64,000 bases of DNA from Neptunomonas japonica DSM 18939 (GCF_000422765.1 NZ_AUGR01000002.1:248001-312000); one strand, 5' to 3'; shown: positions 49,100 through 60,026, counted from the first letter of the stretch. Notes: generated from the letters alone by a model not told the origin. Translations and numbers: made by a program.

Positions 49100-49318
49100 A
49101 TGTTTACAGAAAGACTAATAAAACATGCTTATCGAATTGCCATTGTGTTGTTTTTGGTTTTTTTCACCAACGTGCTGGTGGGGAAAATATCAATGTGGTT
49201 GTTCGGTCTTCAGCTGCCTCTGGGGTTCAGTGGAGTGGTTGAATTCTTGGTTCTGTGTGTTGCATGTATCTTTTTTGTGATCGGAATACTTCGAAGTGAA
49301 AGCCTGAACCAAAAATAA
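49100..49318 (+). CDS. small membrane protein, unknown
   Basis: 72 aa with two hydrophobic segments (about 12-32 and 44-64). GGAG lies seven bases before the ATG, and the TRAP binding-protein gene follows after 22 bases, so it is first in the operon. I do not recognise the family. It might be a small accessory subunit of the transporter. Confidence 0.65.
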   Translation: MFTERLIKHAYRIAIVLFLVFFTNVLVGKISMWLFGLQLPLGFSGVVEFLVLCVACIFFVIGILRSESLNQK

Positions 49319-49340
49319 TTAGATCAATCAGGAGCAACCC

Positions 49341-50486
49341 ATGAGCAAAGCAAATCAACCTGTCTGCCCGGAACGTCGTCGCTTTATGGCGCTGACCAGT
49401 AAATTTGGTTTTACCGCAGTGACTCTGGCTGCCGCATCAGGGCTTATGATGTCAGACCAGGCCGTTGCAGCGATATCCAAAGAGGAAAAAGAACGCGAGG
49501 CGAAAGCAAAATATAAGATGGTGATTGCCACCGCTTATGTTTTGGGCTCATCGCGTAGCTATCCGATTATGCAGCTGGATTTTAAAGAAAATATCCAGAA
49601 TCTAACGAACCGCGAGGTTTATGTGAAACTCGCACCGGGTGGCCAATTAGGTGCAGGTGGTGCACTGGCTCAAAAAGTACAGCAGGGTACTATTCAGGCA
49701 GCTCAGCATTCTCTTTCAAATTTTGCAGCATTTGCTCCGGTGGTTGATTTGATCAACATTCCTTATTGGTGTGGTGAAAACCAAAAATTCACCAACCTTG
49801 TGAGTTCTGATGCTTGGCATCGTGAGGTAAACCCGAAAGTAGAAGAGAGAGGTTTCTTGCCGTTATGGTATGTCAACATTGATCCTCGTGTTGTGGCTGT
49901 ACGACATGGTATTGATGGGCCTATTAAGACACCTGATCAAATGTCCGGTATTAAGTTTCGGGTACCAGGCTCGAAGATCTTGCAGCAGTTCTATCGCTTA
50001 TTAGGTGCTAACCCAACACCGGTGGCTTGGGGTGAAACGCCTTCTGCCATTAAGCAAGGTGTTGCCGATGCACTCGACCCTTCTGTTGAAGCGCTGAATG
50101 TCTTTGGTTTTCGTGATGTTATTTCGCATGTTTCCTTTATTCGTTCGGTTCCTGATGCCCAAGTATATTCCTGCAACCTAGCTTGGTTTAAATCGTTACC
50201 TGCCAAAATTCAAGACGGCATTATGTTCGCCGCTGAAGTCACGGCGCAGCAAAACTTGGCGAAAGTGCCTGCCGCACGAGGGTTTGCAATGGCTGAATTA
50301 GCAACTGCCGGAGTTAAGTTCTACTCACCAACAACGGGTGAATTGCAACAATGGAAAGATGCGGCTGGACACCAGTTACCTGTGTGGGATGACACTAAAA
50401 TTGAACTGGCTGGGTCTCTGGATATCTTTGACAGCTTGCATGATGCGGCCAATACCCAAGGGCGTCATTTCGTACACGATATTTAA
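49341..50486 (+). CDS. TRAP transporter binding protein DctP (system 2)
   Basis: 381 aa, DctP family. The N-terminus has a Tat-like region (ERRRFMALTSKFG) before the hydrophobic stretch and a cleavage site near AVAA (about residue 45), so export by Tat is possible. GGAG precedes the ATG. It binds the ligand for the adjacent DctQ/DctM pair. Position before HpsN/O/P genes matches the HpsKLM DHPS uptake system of Cupriavidus and roseobacters. Confidence 0.88.
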   Translation: MSKANQPVCPERRRFMALTSKFGFTAVTLAAASGLMMSDQAVAAISKEEKEREAKAKYKMVIATAYVLGSSRSYPIMQLDFKENIQNLTNREVYVKLAPGGQLGAGGALAQKVQQGTIQAAQHSLSNFAAFAPVVDLINIPYWCGENQKFTNLVSSDAWHREVNPKVEERGFLPLWYVNIDPRVVAVRHGIDGPIKTPDQMSGIKFRVPGSKILQQFYRLLGANPTPVAWGETPSAIKQGVADALDPSVEALNVFGFRDVISHVSFIRSVPDAQVYSCNLAWFKSLPAKIQDGIMFAAEVTAQQNLAKVPAARGFAMAELATAGVKFYSPTTGELQQWKDAAGHQLPVWDDTKIELAGSLDIFDSLHDAANTQGRHFVHDI

Positions 50487-50582
50487 GTTGATCTGCTAGA
50501 GCGATGGCACTGAGCATCCATGCCCTGTGCCTAGTTTTCTGTAGCTGTAGTAACGCTACTGTTCAATTTAGAGGTGTATGTT

Positions 50583-51110
50583 TTGAATACAGACAAGATA
50601 ACAATTTGGCAAAAGCTGGATGAAAATGCTGAACGGTGGCTGTTGTTAGTTTTTTACGTCGTGATTGTTCTAACCGTCGGTGTGGAAGTGATACGCCGCT
50701 TTACACTCTCTTATTCGTCAATCTGGGGGGAAGAGGTCGCTCGTTACGCCTTTATTTATCTCGCTTGGATTGGTGCCGCATCGGCTGTTAAAGATCGTGC
50801 TCATATTCGGATTGATGTGATCCTGAATTTCCTGCCTCGCAACGGCAAGTTACTCGTTTATATCTTAGGTGATGTGGTGATGATCGGCGTTTCGGGACTC
50901 GCTTTTTCATATTCGGTGGAAACGCTTCTGGTCTCAATTAAGTTTGGCTCGGTCACTCATGGTTTAGGCATTAGCCAGGCTTGGTTTATCGCCGCAGTTC
51001 CATTGGGCTTCTCCTTGATGCTTTTTCGCCTGTGGCAATCCTTGAGTCGTGACATTCGCGCACTTAGAAATGATTCGCCGATCTACACCGGAAAACGGTT
51101 GTTCGATTAG
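50583..51110 (+). CDS. TRAP transporter small permease DctQ (system 2)
   Basis: 175 aa, four membrane segments, DctQ family (VEVIRRFTLSYSSIWGEEVA). A TTG at 50583 six bases after GAGGTG is the best start; a GTG at 50574 lies inside that ribosome site. Followed by the large permease 15 bases later. Confidence 0.85.
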   Translation: MNTDKITIWQKLDENAERWLLLVFYVVIVLTVGVEVIRRFTLSYSSIWGEEVARYAFIYLAWIGAASAVKDRAHIRIDVILNFLPRNGKLLVYILGDVVMIGVSGLAFSYSVETLLVSIKFGSVTHGLGISQAWFIAAVPLGFSLMLFRLWQSLSRDIRALRNDSPIYTGKRLFD

Positions 51111-51125
51111 ACAGGAAACCTTCCT

Positions 51126-52448
51126 ATGTATAACTATTTGAATCCTGAAGTCACCCTAGATTGGGGGTGGGAGTTAGGTGGGCCATTATTGATTGGCGTG
51201 ATTATGTTCGCATTAGGTGTGCCGGTTTGGGCAGTATTGGGCGTTATCTCTGTACTGATTCTAGAACTTAGCGGAGCCTTGCCACTGTCGTTACTGGGTG
51301 AAGCATTGTTTGATGGCATTGATGCTTTTGCTTTGATTGCCATACCTTTATTTATTCTCACCGGCGATGTGTTGGTGCGTACCGGACTGTCGCGTAAGTT
51401 GCTGGATATAGCCGAAGCGCTGACGGGCGGTGCCAAATCAGGCTTTGGTACTGCAACGGTACTGGTTTGTGGTTTCTTTGCCTGTATCTCCGGTTCAGAT
51501 GCTGCCGGTGCTGCTGGGGTTGGTCGTATGACCATTGATCGCCTGGTAGAACAGGGTTACCCCAGACCATACGCTTGTGCCTTGGTTGCCGCTGGAGCTT
51601 GTACCGGTATCCTGATCCCACCGTCTATCGCCTACATTATCATCGGGTTGGTGTTGGGCATCTCCGCATCGACGTTGTTCTTGGCGGCCTTGGTGCCGGG
51701 TCTTTTGGTGATGGGCTGCATTATGGTGTGCAACATCATTCTTAATCTGACTCATGGTTTTGAGAACGCAGGAGGTGGTTTCTCTTTACGCCGCATTATT
51801 ACTGCGATCTATGTGGGTCGATACGCGCTGATTGTACCGGTCATTATTTTAGGAGGTATCTACAGCGGTGTATTTACCCCAACAGAAGCGGCAGCCATCG
51901 CGGTAATCACAACGATCATTATTGGATTGTGGCAAAAAACTATTAGCCTGAGTGAGTTTCCGGCCATGCTGGCCAGCTCCGCTAAAGTCAACGGAGTGAT
52001 CCTACCTATTATTGCGTTCTCTTTACCGTTAGCTCAAGCGTTGGCTGCACTCGAGGTTCCGCAAGGGTTTGTATATATGGTGACGGATATCACTGATGAT
52101 CCGACCATGATCATTTTACTGATGATCAGCATTCTTATCTTGGCGGGCTGTGTGATGGAAACTACACCCAATATCGTCATCCTTGCGCCTATTATGCTGC
52201 CCTTAGCACAAGAGATCGGTATGGCCGATATTCAGTTTTGCATCATGATGATCACCGCTCTTGGGGTTGGTTTTATTACCCCACCGTTGGGGCTCAATCT
52301 CTTTGTTGTTTCAGGTCTGACTGGTACCCCCATTCTGGGTATTGCACGCAATGCTGTGCCCTTCGTGCTGGCAATGCTCAGTGTTGTACTGCTACTGGGA
52401 TTTGTGCCTGAACTCTCTTTGTGGGCTCTGCCTAGTTACAGCTACTGA
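51126..52448 (+). CDS. TRAP transporter large permease DctM (system 2)
   Basis: 440 aa with about 12 membrane segments, DctM family (ISGSDAAGAAGVGRMTIDRL, LVAAGACTGILIPPSIAYII, FITPPLGLNLFVVSGL). Followed by the HpsN-like gene. Probable sodium-coupled uptake of DHPS or a related sulfonate; the substrate is inferred from context only. Confidence 0.92.
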   Translation: MYNYLNPEVTLDWGWELGGPLLIGVIMFALGVPVWAVLGVISVLILELSGALPLSLLGEALFDGIDAFALIAIPLFILTGDVLVRTGLSRKLLDIAEALTGGAKSGFGTATVLVCGFFACISGSDAAGAAGVGRMTIDRLVEQGYPRPYACALVAAGACTGILIPPSIAYIIIGLVLGISASTLFLAALVPGLLVMGCIMVCNIILNLTHGFENAGGGFSLRRIITAIYVGRYALIVPVIILGGIYSGVFTPTEAAAIAVITTIIIGLWQKTISLSEFPAMLASSAKVNGVILPIIAFSLPLAQALAALEVPQGFVYMVTDITDDPTMIILLMISILILAGCVMETTPNIVILAPIMLPLAQEIGMADIQFCIMMITALGVGFITPPLGLNLFVVSGLTGTPILGIARNAVPFVLAMLSVVLLLGFVPELSLWALPSYSY

Positions 52449-52452
52449 TTAG

Positions 52453-54548
<2,096 letters not shown>

Positions 54549-54556
54549 GGTGCCAA

Positions 54557-55576
54557 ATGAGCAGTAAAACAATGAATGCACTGGTCTATACCGACAGGCA
54601 GGAGATTACCTATCGCCGAGAGCCGCTGCCACAGCCACGCGAAGGTGATGTACGGGTAGACATTACAGCAACGGCGATATGTGGATCCGACATGCATGCT
54701 TACCATGGAAAGGATGCGCGTAGAGTGCCGCCGTTGATTCTGGGGCATGAGGTGAGCGGTATTGTGTTAGATGGTCGTTATGCGGGGCAACGCATGGTCA
54801 TTAATCCGCTGATGACCTGTGGAGAGTGTGAAGACTGTGTTGGTGGGCGTAGTAACCTGTGCCGCCACCGCGAACTCATTGGTATGTATCTGCCCGGTGC
54901 TTTTGCTGAACAGGTAGCTATTGCAGAGCGAAATTTATTACCCATTCCTGCTGATATGAACCCTATACATGCAGCCCTGACCGAACCCACCGCGACAGGG
55001 TTGCATGCGGTGGCACTGGTGGAGAGAGTTTTACCACGGCCACTATCAGAAGCACGTTGTTTGGTTATCGGCGGCGGTGCTATCGGGTTGCTCACGGCGC
55101 TCATCTTAAAAGCTAAAGGCTGTATTTCGGTTGATCTGGCAGAAACTAACGCGTTACGACGAAGCAGTATTGAGCAACAGGATTGTGCTAATTGCTTTAA
55201 CCCGCTAAAGGAGGCGCTACCGTACCCTAATGGTTATGAGGTGGTGTTTGATTGTGTGGGTTGCGGAGCTACAAGGCGAAGGGCCAGTGAAGCGGTGCGC
55301 CCAGGAGGGATTATTTCCCACGTAGGTCTACAGGATGATGGAGAGGGGCTGGATACACGTAAGCTAACTCTACAGGAGGTTATTCTACTGGGTAACTACT
55401 GCTATACACGTGCTGATATGCAGGCATCGATCGATATGCTCTATCGCGGTCAGTTGGGAAACTTGTCTTGGATTGATGTTCGGCCTTTATCGACAGGCGC
55501 TCAGGCCTTTACAGATTTGCATAACGGTAAGGTAGCTGCCGCAAAAATAGTGCTACAACCGGACACCCTGCTGTGA
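54557..55576 (+). CDS. hpsP: zinc alcohol dehydrogenase (HpsP-like)
   Basis: 339 aa MDR enzyme. Catalytic zinc region AICGSDMHAYHG and ILGHEV; structural zinc cysteines in CGECEDCVGGRSNLC; Rossmann motif CLVIGGGAIGLLTA. The ATG at 54557 follows GAGGTG, eight bases after the hpsO stop; the frame runs back inside hpsO but without conservation. Third gene of the hpsNOP-type set. Confidence 0.78.
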   Translation: MSSKTMNALVYTDRQEITYRREPLPQPREGDVRVDITATAICGSDMHAYHGKDARRVPPLILGHEVSGIVLDGRYAGQRMVINPLMTCGECEDCVGGRSNLCRHRELIGMYLPGAFAEQVAIAERNLLPIPADMNPIHAALTEPTATGLHAVALVERVLPRPLSEARCLVIGGGAIGLLTALILKAKGCISVDLAETNALRRSSIEQQDCANCFNPLKEALPYPNGYEVVFDCVGCGATRRRASEAVRPGGIISHVGLQDDGEGLDTRKLTLQEVILLGNYCYTRADMQASIDMLYRGQLGNLSWIDVRPLSTGAQAFTDLHNGKVAAAKIVLQPDTLL

Positions 55577-55655
55577 TCGGTTAGTCTTTCAAAAACCACT
55601 ATAGGTACTTTTCTATGTTTGTCGCCAAGGGCGGCTGAGCAGGGTGAACTGCTGT

Positions 55656-55677
55656 CTTAAGTAAGCGCCTGTAAGTA
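55656..55677. promoter_or_regulatory. degenerate LacI-type half-site
   Basis: GTAAGCGCCTGTAA at 55661-55674 keeps GTAAGCGC of the operator at 49060-49079 but loses the other half. It lies about 45 bases before the comDE-like gene. Weak. Confidence 0.3.
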
Positions 55678-55709
55678 TATAAATATAATAATCAGAGGAT
55701 TGTAAAACC

Positions 55710-56828
55710 ATGAATAATAGCGAAATGATCTGGCATGCGTTGTCACAAAATCAGGTAGATAAAATTGCCTTTAATCCCTGTAATAAGCTCAATCTGGTGA
55801 TGAAGTACGTGCCAAAAGAGATGGAAGTATGGGATATCACCAAGGAGTCTGCTGGCTTGGCACTGTGCTTTGGGCGCAGCTTGGGAGGCAAGCGTTCGGC
55901 GATGTTTATTCAAAATACCGGTATAGGTAACTTGATTACCGAGCTATACACGATGCAAAAGCTATATCAGGAAGGCTTACCGATTTTTGCTTCCTTTCGA
56001 GGTTACTTCCAAGAACCGATCGAAGCCCAGATTATTTATGGCAGCAATATGGAGACCCTTCTAACAGCGATAGATGTTGAGTATCGAATACTAGAAAAAG
56101 CTGAAGACCTAGTTGATCTTGCAGCAGATGTAGCTAACTGCTTTGCTGAGAAAAAGGTCAAGGTGTACCTGTTATCTCCTGAGCTGTGGGAAGAGAAAGT
56201 CGATGACTATCACGTGTTTGGTCAGCCTCATTTCACTCCTGTCAGTGTTAGTACCGGAGCGTATGAAGGTAACCCTAGCCAGACTCGTGCTGAAGCTATT
56301 AAGGTGATTATGGATAACGTGAGTGCTGAGGATTTGGTCATGTCACAAATTGGCTTCCCTTCCAAAGAGGTATACAACGCGAACGATCGTGCTGAAAACT
56401 TTTACATGTTAGGGGCGCTGGGTTCTGCTACCGAAGTCGGCATTGGTCTGGCAGATACCATTCAGGGGCGTCATGTATACATCGTAGATGGTGATGGTTC
56501 ATTTTTCTTTAACCCTAACCAGCTGGTCGACCTAGCGGCCTTAAAGCCGAAGAACTTAACTGTAATTTGCCTTGATAATGGCAGTTACGGCTCGACAGGT
56601 AACCAGCCAACGCTTAGCTCTAGCGGTATGAATCTGAGTTCTTGGGTGCAGACTATGGGCGTTGAGAGTTCAGCTATTACCGATCAGCCCGATACTTTTT
56701 CTGAACTTATTAAAGAGAAGCCAACGTTTATTCACTACCTTATCAAAGCCGGCAATGAAAAGTCGGGCGAAGAAATACCTCTCAAAGCGGTGCAAATAAA
56801 ACAACGCTTTATGAGCGCTATCATTTGA
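55710..56828 (+). CDS. comDE: fused sulfopyruvate decarboxylase (ComDE-like)
   Basis: 372 aa thiamine-diphosphate enzyme with the two halves in one chain. The N-terminal Pyr domain has E47 (WDITKESAGLALCFGRSLGG), the C-terminal PP domain has the ThDP/Mg motif GDGSFFFNPNQ (261-271) to DNGSYGSTGNQ (289-299). It decarboxylates 3-sulfopyruvate to sulfoacetaldehyde. Phosphonopyruvate decarboxylase is the nearest alternative, but no phosphonate genes are present and hps-type genes are. It lies 133 bases after hpsP, next to a weak operator half-site. Confidence 0.8.
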   Translation: MNNSEMIWHALSQNQVDKIAFNPCNKLNLVMKYVPKEMEVWDITKESAGLALCFGRSLGGKRSAMFIQNTGIGNLITELYTMQKLYQEGLPIFASFRGYFQEPIEAQIIYGSNMETLLTAIDVEYRILEKAEDLVDLAADVANCFAEKKVKVYLLSPELWEEKVDDYHVFGQPHFTPVSVSTGAYEGNPSQTRAEAIKVIMDNVSAEDLVMSQIGFPSKEVYNANDRAENFYMLGALGSATEVGIGLADTIQGRHVYIVDGDGSFFFNPNQLVDLAALKPKNLTVICLDNGSYGSTGNQPTLSSSGMNLSSWVQTMGVESSAITDQPDTFSELIKEKPTFIHYLIKAGNEKSGEEIPLKAVQIKQRFMSAII

Positions 56829-56880
56829 TTCTCTGCTGTTTCAATAACGGATCCATCAGATAATGATGCAAAGTAAGGTC

Positions 56881-56912
56881 AGAGAAGGGGCTTAGGCCTC
56901 TTCTCTATTTTT
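56881..56912 (+). terminator. terminator after comDE
   Basis: An 11-bp stem with one G-U and loop TTAG (56881-56906), then ATTTTTA. It lies 52 bases after the stop and closes the sulfonate region. Confidence 0.85.
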
Positions 56913-56978
56913 AGCACGTTTGTTTTTTGTGAGAGGGGAAGATACTTTCGCCAAGTGGCTTGTTATAGCGGATGCCAT

Positions 56979-57554
56979 TTATTTGGGCTTTTCCTCATGA
57001 ATAAGCATTGTCATGTATTTTGTAAATCGTCTTTGTCTGGTTTCAGGCTTCTTTGCACTGGTTAATCCGTAAGCGATAACATAACGACTCGATTTATTAA
57101 GTGTTTCAAAAAACTGTTTTACGCTCGGCTGACTTTCCAGTGCTGCTAAGAAATCTTCGGGCACTTCCATTTCACTTACCACATAGGCGTTTTCCCAACG
57201 ACCGTCAGCTTTCGCTGCTCGAATATGCACAAGGCCAGACTCCTTCATCCGATCTTCGCTTATCAAACGTTCCACATGCTCGGTGTTCCTCTTAGACCAG
57301 TTGCTTCGTGCTGTTCTGGGAGTGATGCGCTGAAGGTAGGCTTGATCATCTAGTGACTTCTTCACACCGTCAATCCAACCCCAGCATAAAATCTCTATCA
57401 CTACATCATTCCAAGTAACGCTTTGAGTCCCAGAGTTTTTCTTAAATATCTTTACCCATAACTCACTTTCGGTTGCGTGATTCTCTTGAAGCCACTTGTT
57501 GAGATCTTGCGGTGTTGCAAATGTCATGATTCTTAACGGATCTGGTTCAGGCAT
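56979..57554 (-). CDS. YdeI/OmdA-family protein
   Basis: 191 aa, YdeI (DUF1905 C-terminal type) family with the typical blocks SELWVKIFKKNSGTQSVTW, EILCWGWIDGVKKSLDD and RITPRTARSNWSKRN. Members are small cytosolic proteins linked to stress or bacteriocin resistance; the biochemical role is unknown. GGAG lies 11 bases before the ATG. Convergent with the sulfonate operon. Confidence 0.85.
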   Translation of the reverse strand: MPEPDPLRIMTFATPQDLNKWLQENHATESELWVKIFKKNSGTQSVTWNDVVIEILCWGWIDGVKKSLDDQAYLQRITPRTARSNWSKRNTEHVERLISEDRMKESGLVHIRAAKADGRWENAYVVSEMEVPEDFLAALESQPSVKQFFETLNKSSRYVIAYGLTSAKKPETRQRRFTKYMTMLIHEEKPK

Positions 57555-57640
57555 TTAATTTGATTCTCCGGCATAACGCGCGTTGTTGCGAAGCAATGCT
57601 TTTAGCGGTCCAGCACGGAGTGCATTCGTTGACAGGTTTG

Positions 57641-58120
57641 TTAAATGTTGTTTGCACTGAAGAACGATTCCCAATTACTTACTACTTGGTTTGCAAAATC
57701 CAATATTTCAACTTCTTTACCAGAAGTCAGAGCCAGTCGTACAGTGTGCCCATTAATGGGTATAGTTGCATCACAAGTGATTGTAGTCATGTCACATGTT
57801 AGCTCAGAGTTATTAATGGATGTTACGGGATCAATTACCTCTCTAGGAGAATTCAATAATTTGTGTTTACTCCCGTTGCATAGATCGGCGCAAAGACGAA
57901 GCATTGGACTTTCGTTTATATGAGACTCTACGTCAGATATACCCTCATTCTTTAGCCAGTCTTTAATGTGATAGCCTGTTACTGCGAAATTAAACACTGC
58001 ATCTGAAATGCTGTCTGGGTTTTGTGAAATTACAGCATTATGGAGTGTGTTTTGGTCGCGCTTAACTTTTTCGAAAAGCTTCTTGGCGTTACCGAATCCA
58101 TAATTAAGATCTATGCTCAT
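57641..58120 (-). CDS. hypothetical protein beside the prophage
   Basis: 159 aa from the ATG at 58120, which follows GGAG by five bases; a longer frame reaches 58159. Not recognised. The segment AVTGYHIKDWLK...LRLCADLCNGSKHKL recalls HEPN-like all-alpha proteins with an Arg/Lys-His motif, followed by a beta-rich tail. This is a weak fold guess. It lies just outside the proposed prophage end. Confidence 0.6.
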   Translation of the reverse strand: MSIDLNYGFGNAKKLFEKVKRDQNTLHNAVISQNPDSISDAVFNFAVTGYHIKDWLKNEGISDVESHINESPMLRLCADLCNGSKHKLLNSPREVIDPVTSINNSELTCDMTTITCDATIPINGHTVRLALTSGKEVEILDFANQVVSNWESFFSANNI

Positions 58121-58159
58121 TCTATCTCCAGACATATAATATTTATCCATACTAGACAT

Positions 58160-58724
58160 CCATCTATCTGATTTACATATGTTTTTAACTCACCCCCTGA
58201 AGCAATACAAGTATTTTTCCCGTTACAACTAATGTGAAAACAGGATATATCGTACGCTCATAAATACACTGTTTATTTGAAGAAGAGTTATTCGATAGTG
58301 GCTCTAAATTTCAGAGCGCTATTTGATAGCTGTATTTTGTGTGCGGAGGTCGTGATTGATATCCACTGACGAGTTTTTATTTATAGGGAGTTTGTGAAGT
58401 TAAGCGTAGAGAGTGTGCTAAAAAGTGTGACTTAGTGATCTTATTGGCACTCTTTAAAGCGGGAGTATCTGAAATTAGGCGGTAGCCAGTGGGCACGGAA
58501 TACGCGGGATACAGGTGAATATAGGTGGATGTCAGCAAAGTTTAGCCCCGTTAGAATTTAGCGTGCAAAATCTGCAAAATTCATAGAATTAGCGGCTTTT
58601 TTGTCACTTGGTGTCAAAAGTAGTGCTAAGCGCTTGATTACAGAAGGGTAAGCACAGTTATTGATGATGTTTTGGCGTCAGTTTTTCTTCTATTAACTCT
58701 GACCTGAAAATAGGCATTCCTTGC
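58160..58724. other. 565-bp junction, host to Mu-like prophage
   Basis: No gene. The left part is host; an imperfect hairpin lies at 58294-58323. From about 58393 it holds repeated short motifs that fit transposase binding sites, listed separately. Confidence 0.5.
58393..58607. mobile_element. proposed left end (attL) of a Mu-like prophage
   Basis: A TGT start at 58393 leads TGTGAAGTTAAGCG. Related motifs occur near 58470 (GAAATTAGGCG), 58552 (AGAATTTAGCG) and 58585 (AGAATTAGCGG). Mu-like phages begin with TG and carry several transposase sites at each end. The element would extend from here past the window end. The exact edge needs the right end. Confidence 0.4.
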
Positions 58725-58728
58725 CTAT
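58710..58728 (-). terminator. hairpin overlapping repressor stop
   Basis: A perfect 7-bp stem (58710-58716 with 58722-58728) and 5-base loop; on the minus strand TTTTC follows. It includes the last codon region of the repressor. Confidence 0.55.
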
Positions 58729-59444
58729 GCATCCTTTCCTATCCACACGACGCGGCCAATTACTTCCAGGTCGTCGGCTTCGTTTGGTTCTACCAGCTGC
58801 TCTTTGTACTCTTTGTTGTCGCTGAGTAGCAGTATGCCTTTATTCCAGAGCTTTTGGATGCGTTTAACAATCAGGTGGCCGTCTGTTCTGATAACGTAGA
58901 TCTGACCGTCATTAAGTTCGCGCTGAGTGGTGTCGATCATCAGCGTATTGTTGGTGCTGATTGTCGGCTCCATGCTATCGCCTCGGGCGAAGACCAGTAC
59001 CAGGTTGTCTGGCGATAGGCCGCGATAACGTAACCATCTGTGACGAAACGCCAGCTTACGCGTGGGTTTTTCTTCTATAGGGAATGCGCCTATACCTGCC
59101 GCCACTTCTACATTGTAGCCAGGTATCAAGGCGAACTCATCAGTCATATCTTCAGCAGAAGTGCTTGTGCTGACTGGCGTAGCTGGGCCTTTGCCAGTTA
59201 ACAGCCAGATTGCAGAAACGCCTGATGCTTCAATAATAGCAGCTAGCCTCAGGGCTTTAGGCTCTGACTTTCCAGCCAAATATGTTTCTAGTGTCCTGCG
59301 TGGTATTCCCGCTTTTCTTGCTAGGTCATCCCCGCTACCTACTATTTCTGCGCACTTTCTTATTCTATCCGACAAGGTTTTTAACGTTTCGGAGTTGTTT
59401 TCGTTAACTCCGAAATCCATTTCGGACTTATTTTTATTGTTCAT
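58725..59444 (-). CDS. phage repressor, S24/LexA-type
   Basis: 239 aa. The N-terminal helix-turn-helix (about 38-70, DDLARKAGIPRRTLETYLAG) is joined to a C-terminal S24 peptidase domain with the Ser nucleophile in ARGDSMEPTI and the Lys near GHLIVKRI. Such repressors keep the lytic genes off and may self-cleave on RecA activation. Divergent from the early lytic operon. The ATG lacks a strong ribosome site; codons 5-20 carry operator-like repeats, so a later start (M9 at 59420) is possible. Confidence 0.9.
   Translation of the reverse strand: MNNKNKSEMDFGVNENNSETLKTLSDRIRKCAEIVGSGDDLARKAGIPRRTLETYLAGKSEPKALRLAAIIEASGVSAIWLLTGKGPATPVSTSTSAEDMTDEFALIPGYNVEVAAGIGAFPIEEKPTRKLAFRHRWLRYRGLSPDNLVLVFARGDSMEPTISTNNTLMIDTTQRELNDGQIYVIRTDGHLIVKRIQKLWNKGILLLSDNKEYKEQLVEPNEADDLEVIGRVVWIGKDA
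59387..59429. promoter_or_regulatory. operator-like inverted repeats in repressor 5' end
   Basis: TTTCGGAGTT (59387-59396) and AACTCCGAAA (59406-59415) are a perfect inverted pair; TTTCGGACTT (59420-59429) is a third near-copy. A fourth, AACTCCGAAA, is at 59510-59519 in the divergent spacer. Confidence 0.6.
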
Positions 59445-59509
59445 ATGAAAATAATACCATTTAAAAACAATATGTTACGCCCTTATTGCTATGCCGAAGG
59501 CAGAAAGCT

Positions 59510-59519
59510 AACTCCGAAA
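59510..59519. promoter_or_regulatory. operator-like half-site upstream of ner
   Basis: AACTCCGAAA is identical to the copy at 59406-59415. It lies just before a possible early promoter, so it could be the repressor site that blocks lytic transcription. Confidence 0.5.
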
Positions 59520-59532
59520 TCGCAGATGCTGC

Positions 59533-59561
59533 TTGATTAGTTGGCAGTATGTTACTAGTAT
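59533..59561 (+). promoter_or_regulatory. possible early lytic promoter
   Basis: TTGATT (59533-59538), 17-base spacer and TAGTAT (59556-59561); each hexamer matches consensus at four of six. It lies 58 bases before the ner-like start. AGTTG/CAACT at about 59570-59585 is a short inverted repeat that could be a Ner site. Confidence 0.4.
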
Positions 59562-59619
59562 GTATCACAAGTTGGTCGCACAACTAAGTATTAAAAGTAA
59601 TACATATAAGGGCAAAAAA

Positions 59620-59910
59620 ATGAGCAAATCGGCGATTCACTCAGCATCTAAAGACTGGTCTCAAAACGAGGTGCTTTTCGCGGTTAGAAACCGTGGTAAC
59701 AACCTTGCTCAACTGGCCGCAGAAAATGGGTATAAGCATAACCTGCGTGCTTTGTATGTGGTGTTCTATCGCAAGAACGCACCCACAGCGCAAAAAATCA
59801 TTGCTGACTTTTTGGGCTTACCACCTGAAGAGATTTGGCCGTCTCGTTATCAGTCTTCAATTCCTAAGTGTACCTCACCTGCTGAGCGTCCGCATGTTCG
59901 GCTTGCTTAA
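59620..59910 (+). CDS. Ner-like phage DNA-binding protein
   Basis: 96 aa. SfsB/Nlp/Ner-type helix-turn-helix (LAQLAAENGYKHNLRALYVV, about 29-48) followed by the family end LGLPPEEIWPSRYQ. Ner is the Mu early regulator that shuts off repressor and early transcription. The ATG at 59620 is the first with family similarity; GGGC lies weakly upstream. First gene of the early operon. Confidence 0.85.
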   Translation: MSKSAIHSASKDWSQNEVLFAVRNRGNNLAQLAAENGYKHNLRALYVVFYRKNAPTAQKIIADFLGLPPEEIWPSRYQSSIPKCTSPAERPHVRLA

Positions 59911-60026
59911 AGTCATGAGTTTTCCTCTTGTTGATATGTGTATTCAGGCTAGATCTGAAAAACACCAAAGCATAGAGGCAGCACAAGAATCTTTTTGTAA
60001 CCACTTTGTTTAGAAGGCATGCAGTG

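Noticed and set aside
51134-51535. 133-codon antisense frame in the DctM gene
   Set aside because: Proline- and serine-rich shadow of a membrane protein gene.
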